From Conus ventricosus (lineage: Eukaryota; Mollusca; Gastropoda; Neogastropoda; Conidae): 64,000 bases of DNA. The stretch lies in contig CM031596.1 of assembly GCA_018398815.1 (NCBI GenBank), forward strand, positions 66,936,949 to 67,000,948, given 5' to 3'. Each line of letters begins with the position of its first letter. Position 1 is the first letter of the stretch. This document shows positions 13,301 to 24,629 of the stretch, in pieces. Below the pieces are notes generated by a model, which was not told where the DNA came from, did not search any database, and saw only the letters and a list, made by a program, of their open reading frames with translations. Position numbers and translations under genes: made by a program.

Positions 13301-16300
13301 GATGGCCTAATGCAACAGAGGACTTTCACCACACAAGCACAAAGAAGGGTCTATGGTGGCTGTGAAGACGGGTCTTTAAGAGGGAAAGAGGTGGAGAAAG
13401 CTAACACCCATTGTTGGCCGACCAGCACCAGAAAGTGAACCAGAGTTCATATGAAACTAGAGCTAGTGAGCGACAGACGACAGCCCCCGTCTTGAACCAG
13501 ACATAACACTACTGGCAAAGACAACAGCTGCCACAAAAAGTGCAGACTTCAGTCTGCAAGTATACCTTGTCCATGAGGGCTTCCGGCCAGTAGATCGTAA
13601 AACTCGACCTTTAACTTGACATTGATGAGAGAGTCCAACTGAGCAAAACTGTTAACAGTATAGTAATTCCAAGCTGCTTGTAGAAAATGTGGCACAGAAG
13701 TTTCAGGAAAGAAAAACTGAAACTTTCATACAGAATTGTTTTGTAACTGTATGTAAGTCCCTTGTAATATAGAACATGAAATGGGGCATGCTTTTGGAAT
13801 CTGTATAGTATTAACATTTGAATTTATCGCTTGTGACTGCTTGGTTTATTAACCCTTTCATCCCTTCTGCAGACCTGCCTACCCTTCCGTAATCGTCCGT
13901 AATTTTACGGAAATTAACCCCCCATTACGGAGGTACGATTTTCCGTGCGAAATTACGGAAAAGAAAATTGAAAAACAACGCAAATTTCAGACTCGAAAAA
14001 TTGTCGTCTGCTAGACCTTTCCGAGACCGCAGAGTAACTTCCCTTGACTCAAGCCGAAACCACAGATAGTTCGGAACTTGCGATTGGTCAATGTGGTGCT
14101 GTGGGCCAACACGACACGCCATCACATCTGTGCGCGCCATTCGAAGCTTTTTGTTCAGCCATTGTAAGACAAAGTTTCAACCGATTTTTTGCCGGCGATT
14201 GTGAAAATGGCGGAGAAATCTTCTAAACGTTTGCATGAAACCGATGACGAGGGTTCGAAAACCACTGTGCCACAACGGAAGAAGGCGAAGAAGCAAGTGT
14301 TCCGAAGTAAATACACGCGGACTTGGCCTTGTCATGGACCTGGATTTGTATACTCATTTCTGCTCGGTGTGCAATTCAGACTTCTCCATCGGACATGGGG
14401 GAGCAAATGACTGCAAGCGCCATATCTCGGGAAAATGCACAAAGAGACAGCTGCGAGTGCCTCCAGTCAGAAGATCACATCGTTGTTTACGAAATCCAGC
14501 GAGAGCAGCCGTCAGACCCACACACGGAAGATCACCAACGCAGAAAGACTGTTGTGTGAGCTGATCTGCGAAAACAACTTGTCCCTGAGCTGTGCTGACA
14601 AGATAGTGGCGAAAATGAAAAGGTCCTTTTCATTTTCGCCACTATCTTGTCAGCACAGCTCAGGGACACACACACACACACATATTTTTTTTTTTTTTTT
14701 TGTGGGGGGGGGGGGGGGGGTTGTACATTAGGTTCTTCATCAGTGGTGTCATCTGTGGTGACTGCTGTGTAAGTTACAAACTGTCAAGTATATCACCTTT
14801 GAATTGACCTGAAACTCCTGTCCTGAGTCCGTCATCTGCCATCATCCCAAGGTATTTTAATTCTGCTTTGTTGTTTTTGTTCCTTTTTTACTGTTTATAT
14901 TTTTTGTTAAAATGTTAAAAATGTAGTTGGAGTTTTGTACACATTATTTGTTCAATGTTAAAAATGTAGTTGGAGTTTTGTACACATTATTTGTTCAAAA
15001 ACGCCGTGTATTACGCGTCCGTGGAATTACTGAAGGAAATGCAAAATTACTGAAAATCTCTGTGGTTATTACTGATGAGCACAACATGAGGTAGGCAGGT
15101 CTGCTTCTGAGTCTACATCATGGACATTCTTTCCTGCCTGGTCAGTGTAGGGATCGGCATTAATGGAAGGGGTACTTCATTGGAAAAATAATATCTCAAA
15201 AACTATTGTACGGACAGGCTGATAGTTTCTGGATATTGCGAAATGATATGTGTATTAGTGTCTAGTTTGACAAAGAAAAACATTATTTATTTTATTCTCT
15301 GCATAACTTGTTTTTTTTTCATTGGAAAAAAAAAGAAGCTAATCCTCAAAATTGCTCAGTGAAATTGAGCAGCCCTGTGAAGAAGGAAGTTTTTTTTAGT
15401 AAGTCACTTCCAATAATTTACAGTTTAAAGCACATCTGTGAGCTCATGAACTGGTTTGAGCAAAGGAGCTGCTTTGTCCTAAGCCTGTACAGGCACAGGC
15501 TGAGAGTGATGCTGAGTGGTGCTTGAACAGCTTTAGGATGTAGGGTTGAATGAGGTAAGAGTTTCAAACCGCATGAGTACATGTACAGATACCGTTCTTT
15601 TTTGGCGTGAACCACGCTGTAGATTTTGCAAGTGTAATCAATCATAATCAGCACTTCTGTACAACACATATTCGTCTCTCTGATACTCTCAAAACTGGAA
15701 AGACGCACTAAAAAGTCAGTTCAGAAGTCAACGTGATGCACTTACCTATGCTCCTGACATCAATCAAAATCTAACAGTTCGGTAGAGCAGTTGCGGCACT
15801 GGGTGAAAGCATTGTCTGAAAATTCAGTTTTTGCTTCTAGCTTTACCTCCCTTGACAGAAAGGCAGGATATGACAAAGCTGACAATTTCCTGTAACCTGA
15901 GCTGACTTTGCTCCTTGGTATTTTCTTTTTTTAGTCCCATGACCCTGTAAATGGGGCCTGGGGGCCAAAAACAAAACCAGGAAGCTGCTGTAGAATAAGC
16001 TGATGCTGACCAGTCAACGAAGTTTTCAAAAGTTGATGAAAATCACGTAAAAGAAAACTCGATCTTGTCAATGCTTATGGGGGGGGGGGGGGGGGGGGGG
16101 GGGGGGAGGAATTCGGTTGATCGCAATATGATGGTGAAACAGATGTTATGAAGTGCAGAGAAATGTTTCGTAGAGGCGAACTTGTGACAACTTTCACTTG
16201 TTTGGCAAATATCAGCATTTCATAGCGGCAAGTTAGGCAAAGAAAAGGGGGGGGGGGGGGGGGAGGAATTCGGTTGATCGCAATATGATGGTGAAACAGA

Positions 16301-16902
16301 TGTTATGAAGTGCAGAGAAATGTTTCGTAGAGGCGAACTTGTGACAACTTTCACTTGTTTGGCAAATATCAGCATTTCATAGCGGCAAGTTAGGCAAAGA
16401 AAAGGCGGGAGTTTACTAGATTGCCTTGGTACTCTCTCTTATGGGATGGAAAATGGCTGACAGTTATAATGTCCTGTGAAAGTAGCAATGTTCTCTGATT
16501 GGTACATGTTATGATCAAGACACTGACCCTTCAACAGCAAGAAGAGGTTGAAGAAATAGTTACATTCTTAATTTGAATTTCTGAGTCGTGTCTGTTCCTT
16601 TCCTCCCTCGCCTCTCAATCCCTCATCATAAAGATTACGAGTTCTCCTGTCCATGAAATTTGCTCCAGAACTTCTGTGAAGTATGCCATGAAATCTTTGT
16701 ATTCTAAAAAGAAAAACCTTGTGACTGGTTCCACAAACTGCCCAGCGTAGCAGTCAAACATTAGCACGTGACTGCCATTGTAGCAATCAAACATTAGCAC
16801 AGGAAACTGTTAGTAGGGTGGAACAGGTGTCCTATTTTTCTGTGGAAGACGTTTGTTACAGCTTCAAACCAGGTGTTCATTTATACACTAATTCTGGCTC
16901 TG

Positions 16903-16935
<33 letters not shown>

Positions 16936-17026
16936 TGTGCTGTATTTTTTGTTTAGTTCTGTAACTTTTAAAGCATTGAAAGAAATACATATCTGAAAGA
17001 AATATTTGCATGCTCTTCTTGTGTTG

Positions 17027-17078
<52 letters not shown>

Positions 17079-17104
17079 TGTGTGAAGAGAGAGAGAGAGA
17101 GAAG

Positions 17105-17156
<52 letters not shown>

Positions 17157-18713
17157 AGAAGAAGCATATTGTAAGTCCATTCTTGATTTATTTAAAAAAG
17201 TAACCCACATTCACATACCTCACCCCTTTACTTTGCAGCTTGTAAACTGTTTATGGACTGTCTAAAATCTCATGAGGACTCCCTAAAATCCTCAGGTGAG
17301 GGTCCCAGGGACTCCCGAAGTAAATCAACTACTGGAACTCCTGCACAACATTGATTAAATACTAGACCATAACTGTCATGAGCATTCAGCATCATCTGCA
17401 TGTGATAAAAGTTGAAGGATAAAGCCAAGTTCTGTGACACTTGAATAATCCTGTGGTGGTGGTGTGGACTAGGACTGAGCATTGTATTTTTATTCACTTA
17501 AATACATTTAAGTTTTTATTAAATTTGATGGTAGTTTAAAAAAAATGTGTGACTTGCTCATGTCTGTGCATGTTGTCATTAAATTTGCTGTATTTTAATG
17601 CCAAATGTTTTGTTTTAGTACAAACCATGAAGAAATGAAATGTGATGAGTTTTTGACAGTTCAGGGGCTTAAAATCCTCCTCGATCCGAGAAATTCCTGG
17701 GGAAAGGGCCAAAAAATTCCTCGGGAAAAAAATCGATTTCCTCGGGCCAAAAAAACCCGATCAAAACGCCCCAAACGCGTCCGCATTCGCATATGTTCTG
17801 ATTCGAAATTCGTTCAAAGTCCCAAACAGCCATTTCGCACCGGTAGCTTTAGGCGCCAATCTATCAAGATGGCGACTGTGAGAATCATCGAACGTGGAGA
17901 GAAGTTTGACAAAGGGGGATCAAAAACAAATGGGGGTGGGAGTGGATTTAAAGTCCGTGAAAGTGAGGTCAAAATTCCCGATGAATTCGAGCGATCGGTC
18001 AACATATTCAAAAGGGTTGACGTGCCAGGCAGTGCAAGATGTGTACTGTGCACCACAGACATCGTCTACACTTTCCCGCGGGATCGTCGCACTGAAAGAG
18101 AAACTGCACAAAGAGACACCGCAAATCGCTGTGCTGCTGTGCAGGCACTTCTGGACTTCCAGGTAAGATTTGCAATTTTGTATATAATTTGGAAATCATG
18201 GAAAAAATAAACGAAATTCAAGGGACAAAACATTAACAAACGAATAAAGAGCAACTATCGGAATTAGATTCTTTCCTTTTTCCCGGATCTCCCTTGAATT
18301 TTGTATGATGTTCCTCCGTGATTACACTTGTATTTACTTTGATTTGTCAAGTTTTTTGTTGTTTTTTTTTGTTTGTTGGAAAGGGAAGGGGGGGGGGGGG
18401 TCACCTGATACTGCTACTGTACTGTACAGGTTACTGTGAATTGAAGATTGTTGATGATTGCCATGATTTTACTTATTTAGTGGCTCAATAGATCTATTAC
18501 TTATCCTTTGGGAACCTTTTCAGTGTTTATCAGTTATCAGGCCAAACTAATACTTGCAATTTTCAACACAGATACTGTTGGGACTATTCCAAGGCTATTG
18601 TGATTACAGTAAAAGTGATTCTGTTGATCAACCCCCCCCCCCTCTCTCTCTCTCCTCTCTCACTCAATCCCTCCCTGTCTTTAGATCCCTGTTTTTTCTC
18701 TTCTTAATCCTCA

Positions 18714-18777
<64 letters not shown>

Positions 18778-21700
18778 CAGGTATTCATGCAGATAGCCCT
18801 CCCCTGCTGAAAGAGGGATACGAGTGACAAGTCAAAGTCCACATCCATTCTGGACCAGGTCAAACAGGGTAAAGGGAGCCTAGTTTGATTACATCATTGC
18901 CTTGCATCAGACCTGGAGCAAATGTATAAATCGCTTATAACATACCATTCTTTCTCCAAAGGGCTTGTACTCTTTCTCTGTTTATGTAATTTTAGCCTCC
19001 GCCACCCCCTCCCTCCTCCCCACAACACCTCTTGCCAGTTCTGACCTACCTACTGCCAGTCTGTCTGTCTTTTTCCTTCCCCCCCCTCCCTCCTTAACAC
19101 ACACAGGACATGTAACATGTGCCAGGCAGACAGACAACACAGAGGGGGGGGTGGGAATGAGAAGTCTATATCTCACAACACTCTGGTCTTACCACTCTCA
19201 ACCACCTCCAAAAAGAGAGAGAGGTAAAGGGGGGGTGGGGGAACCCCATCCCTGCGGGTTATAGTCTTCCACTGACATTCTTTAGTGTCTCTATCTTTGT
19301 ATATCAGTCTCCCTTCCCCTTCCCCCATTCTAGACACTATTATGCAATCCTTGCATACACTGTAGCATTGAAGTAGGTAAAGGGACAAAACTGGTAAATG
19401 GGTGAGTGGCTTTGGTTCAGTCACATGCCAATGATAGTGAACAGTAAACAGTCAGTGCCATGATAGTACCATGGATTGCAGCTCTTTAGCTCCAGAATAC
19501 TGAAAACACTTTTTATTTTTTTTTCTTTGTTATTTTTTCTCCATATCCATAACGCCGGGAAAGCTGAAATTGTGTTGCCCAAGGAGTACAATTCATCATA
19601 ATCACTATCAAACGGTCCAAAGGTCATTAGTACTAGTCACAAAGTACACTTTTTTGTCTTGGAATACTAAAATTTTTGCAATATTGAATACAAATTTTTT
19701 AAATTCTGGGGTAGACGGGTCTGAAATTATATTTGCAGACAATCTCTTTCCGAAGAAGCTGCATAGGAGCCCATCCGATTTTCCCAAAAGAGCCAGTGGA
19801 TCCCCTCGTTACTCGAACAATCCCGCTTGTGCCTCTTGAAGACGGGGCACAGAATGCCGAAGCCATGGGATAGTAACATAAAGCTTGCTTCAATATTAAT
19901 TAAAGTATGTTTTGATCGACACAACACTTCTGTTTTTAGTCTTCCTTTTGGGTATGTTTGAATGACTGAAAGGGCCTGTTCTTTGAAATGTGATGCTACA
20001 AAACATGATCCCAAAATTTATGTTGCATGTAATTTTGCTGTTATATCTAGAACAAATCCATTTTTAGGGTGGTTTTGTTTGTTTTTTATTTTAAACCCCT
20101 TTTGCCCCTTGGACCGCTGAGTGCTTACTAAAATCAAAATCTTAAGGGAAGGTAATAACTCCGAAAATTTGGGATGTACTGATGTTAAATAAAAAATCAG
20201 AAAAAATACAAACCTTGGTCATAAATATTTTTTATTGCTCCAAAATTAAGTTAACATTTTAATAAAATTCCACATGCATCAAAGCTTATATCTTTGTTGA
20301 TAAAATGGTGTAAAAAAATTATGCTAAGTTCAACACTACTGACCGAACTGCATAAACCCATCCGCAGCCATCGTAATCGGCATAGTTGATTTTAAGATTT
20401 TCGCTGAGATCGCCTCCATCAGCCACCAAAATCGACATCGGAACTCCTCTCCTTTCACTATTCTTCTAATTTAAAGCCATAAATAGCTCCTCATCACTGT
20501 CACGCCACCAAAAATGTTCGCCAACATCTCCACATTTTTCGTCCCTCTTGCCGAAGCGAAAATCTCGATCACAAATTTTCTCTCCAACTTCAAAAAATCA
20601 CTGCGACCGAAGTCCTCCATGAAAAAATGCCTGTTTGGACTGGAAGGAAGTTGGAAACCGAACTACGTCACTGTATAACGCCGCAAAGCATTGTGGGAAA
20701 AATTCCGGCTAGGGCAGCCAAACGCACATGAAATTTCGGCCACAGCGGCGTTACAAGGATACAAAAGGGCATCGCTTTCGGGCCACAGCGGCGTTACAAG
20801 GGGCAGAGGGTTAAGTTAACCCTTAAAGCTGTCAAAGTCAATGGTTTTATGCCCAGAAAATTTTTGAAGGTATAATTAAGTTCAAATCCAAACACGCAAT
20901 CACGTACACATTTTAAACACACTGTTTGTTATTCTGTTAAACAGCTCATCAGTTTCGTGCAGAAAATAACCTCGCCCTAGCTGCTGTGCCAAAGCGGTGG
21001 ATCTGACTAAAGCCCTGCGCATGATGTGAAAGCTCTCGACAACATGGGAGCCTCCAATACAACAGCATCATATAAACTTAAGTTTGGAGTTGCTTCTTTT
21101 TTTCCCAAAAAGCTCCTTGCAGAATTAAGATCATCTTTTTTCTCTGAACATGGGCGAAGCAATGAATTCGAACTATGAAAAGTTGTGACAGTGCTTGTTA
21201 GCCATTATTTTGAGAGCCCAAAAGAAAATCGTCATTAATCATCTACCCCCCTTTCTTTAAAAAAGGTCACAAGTAAGAAACTCTTTGAAAATTGGAGGGA
21301 AGTCTTACTGAGAAGGATTTTCCCCTGGTCCAATTTGCTTTCTGTCCATGATGGATTTTCCCGCGCAGTGATGAGAGGAAAAAGGGCAGGGGTTTGGGGA
21401 CTCTGATCCGTCAATAAAGCCCCCCATCTCTTTGATGTAGATGGGGACACTGCCATCATGCACACATTGCTGCAAAGGCCTTTTGGCTCTCCCTTCGAAA
21501 GTACATTGAACAACTGATGACAGATCTGCACACGACAGCAGATGGTCTCCATATCCCCGCACCTTTTTGCAGATATTGTTTTGGCTCTTGGATCACACCT
21601 ACCTCGCCGAAGGGCTATGTTCCACACCGCTGGGTTCGCTTACTGAAGTATGGCAGACACGTGAGGCTGTATGATGCTCGCTGGGATTTTACTTCTCCTT

Positions 21701-24586
21701 TCTTGATGAAAGTGATGAAAAGCTGTACAAAGTTTACATTGAGCAAGTGTTCGCGAGAAAAAAATGTAAGTGGAAAAAAGAAAGCTGCTATCAAGAAAAT
21801 TCAGAAGGAGGCCCAAAATCGGCCTTAAATCTGCCACCAATGAAGGCCGAAAGAGAAAGGACGGGTAACAAGAAACTGTTTATTCATCGGACAATACATT
21901 GCTCCAGCTGAATCTGTACATCAAAGTACTCTCTACTCTTTTCAAATACATCAAAGTGTTTCAAAGACAGGAACCCATGATGCACGAAAGCACTCAAAAC
22001 AGGAGAGCGCTGAAAGAGTTCTTGGGTACTTTGTGCGGCCAGAGCTTCTTGCAGGGGGCCAGTGAAGTTGAAGAAACTTGACCTGGATGACAAGAAAGCC
22101 ATCTTACCCAAGTCTCAATTTTTCCTTGGACATATGTTCTCAAAGATTTGGCCCGCAGAACACTGATACAGCATCAAGAAAAATCTCCTGATGCTTGCTA
22201 GGGGAAAGGGGTTTTTTTCTTGGGCAAAGTGCTGATTGAGAAAATGCCTCTGAACAACAAAGTGTTGCGGTGCTTTGCATGTGCGACCCACAAAAAAGGG
22301 AACAACCACAGGCCAAAAAAGAACTTGGAAAACTGTCTACTCTTCCCCCCCTGGGTCTCACAGATCAGGAAGAAATGATTTCAGCGGGAAGTAAGAAGCT
22401 TCCAAATGATCGTTCAATTCCAGTGATAGAAAGGAGAAAGAGTGGATAAATGGTGGACAGGATTGGACAATGAAAAGTAAACCCCGTGCTGAAACGAGCT
22501 GTCAAAGGAGCAATTAAGTTGCTTTCACGGCCCGATTGTGGAATCATCATTTAGTGTCATGGGAAGGTCATCGATACATCATCAACAAACATGGACATCG
22601 AAACATATTCAGCCATCCAGACTGTGAAAATGACCTTAAAGCAAGTGGAAATCAGCTGTGCAATACTTCAAGAAACAGGATTTCTTGAAGGAACCTGTGC
22701 CTCGGGGGCTTGTCCAGAATATGAGACTGCTGCAAGAAGGACAAAGAGAGGAGGGAGCGAAAAACCCAAAAGCTCAAAGGGCAAAAGGCAACGTCCCTTG
22801 GTGTCCAACTAAAAAACCTGAAAAACAAAAGGAAGGGTATTGGGTGATATCATCAACAGCACAGGACCCCCAAAAAAGCACAAGCTCTCCAAACTTGGAT
22901 GCTGCATGCGTGGAGTCAAACACTGAAAATAACAGTGTCTCATCAAAAAAGCAGACAGGACAAAAGGCCAAAGCACTGCACTACCACTGATACAGCCTCA
23001 AGTCAAAGAAAGCTTCAGAACCCCCAACCATAGATGTCATGCAGAAAAGAATCCACGTTCGCATCAAGCAGTGCCTTGAACAAAAGACTCGCCATGAAAA
23101 AAAGCCATTGATCCCCCCGTAGTTCAAGTGCAGGACCTACAACTTGGATCGATTTTTAACACTTGAAGCTGAACATAGGGAAATCGGGCTTCAAGCAATG
23201 TGCCTTCTGCAGTCAGCAATCCGTACTACAGAAGTAATTGAAATTGAAATGCCTTCATCACCAAAGAAGAAGAAGCAGAGCACCCTGTCATGCTTCTTTC
23301 CACCCCATCCTAAAGATTAAAAAGGGGAGCTTTCCCTGCAGACAAGGGAAGGGGAAAAAATATTTCTGCAGCTTGGGTGGCTTGTCGTAAAGGCGACAGA
23401 ACCAGCCCCCCCTCAGATTGCTTAGTTCCCCCATTCCAAACGTGAGTTTTGAATTTTGATAACTGTGGTCTCCACCAATAACCATTTTGTTTGTCTGATA
23501 ACCTTTTGGGCTTTTTTATGCTCTTTTCACATGAAATGTGTTGATTAAATATCATTTTAGATTTAGATGTTTAAGACCTTTGTCTTGTCTTTGACAGTGA
23601 TTGAATATCTGTATGGATGTACCTTTTTTGCATTAAATCTGCACTTTTTCTGTGCAATTTTTTTCCCAAAAATAGGGGTCAGAATGAGCCAGAGTGCACA
23701 GAATTTTGTTCTAGATTTTCAAAATTTTCTGGGGGGCATGCCCCCAGACCCCCCTAGCAGGGGGGCCCCGCTTCGCAGGCACCATTCGTGGGTTTGCCAC
23801 TTCAGAAATTTTCCTCTGATTTTTGATAGACCATTTTAAGCCCTGTTTGTGTTTCCTGTGATTGCAGGTGAATGGAGGGGTTTCCCCACAGAAAGGGAGA
23901 AAAAATTAACATGCTGACAGAGAAGATCAATGAACTAGTCAATCAGGTAGGATGGAGATAGTAAGGGGAGGGGTTGTGTATGTGTGTGGGGTGTGTGTGG
24001 GGGGGGGGGGGGGGGGATGGATGCTGTTTGATTAGATAAAAGAACTGTTCAGCCTGGTACAGAATTGATCATTGGTTTTGGAAAGGACATTTTTACTCTT
24101 TTTTTTTTTTTTGGGGGTGCTTTATTTGCTGAATTTGGGGTTCACCAAGCATTGATGTAGAATACAAACACTTTGATCCGGATCATGTAATGAAAAAAGA
24201 GTGCCCAACTACCCCCGGTTTCCTGCAGGGACAGAAAACGTGGTCTGAAATATTTTAGAGAAGGGGCCGTGACTGGAGACAATTTTGACTTTTTTGATGA
24301 TGATGATGATGTGTGTGTGCGTGTGTGTGTGTGAGTGTGTGTGTGTTGGGGGTGTGTGTGTGTGTGCGTGTGTGTGTTGTGCGTGGTGGTTGCGTGTGTT
24401 GTGCGTGTGTGTGTGTGTTTTCTTGTGCAAGATTTAACAGTGTTATTGTCTCGCATGTGCACATTTATTTACAATTGAATATACATATGCCTCCAAAAAA
24501 ATCATACAGTCATGCACACCTACTTGCACTTGCGCTCATACACCACACACCACATACCACACAACACACACACACACACACACACA

Positions 24587-24629
<43 letters not shown>

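Larger units (their letters stand above)
13870..15103 (+). mobile_element. hAT-like zinc-finger DNA transposon E2 with 6-bp target duplication
   Basis: Perfect 14-base terminal inverted repeats (CAGACCTGCCTACC) bound the element. The flanking direct repeat is cttctg (13864-13869 and 15104-15109), exactly six bases. The interior holds the 5' part of a transposase gene, a perfect palindrome, a G17 tract and a 43-base tandem repeat, so it is an internally rearranged copy. The left flank begins TTAACCCTTTCATCC, which resembles a piggyBac-type end. Confidence 0.85.
17662..23845 (+). mobile_element. Large hAT-like zinc-finger DNA transposon E3, decayed and containing other elements
   Basis: The left end CAGGGGCTTAAAAT and the reversed right end CAGGGCTTAAAAT match apart from one base gap. 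No target duplication is visible. The interior holds a zinc-finger exon, a probable long intron invaded by a piggyBac-like element and microsatellites, and a degraded transposase core. The right end lies 22 bases from LUC7L3 exon 5. Confidence 0.65.

Noticed and set aside
13849..13869. A complete piggyBac-type MITE hosting E2
   Set aside because: The left TTAACCCTTTCATCC is suggestive, but I found no matching right end beyond 15103, so I did not call an element.
17656..23851. A 6-bp target duplication for E3
   Set aside because: The flanks acagtt and tttgtg do not match; E3 is called from its inverted ends and protein remnants only.
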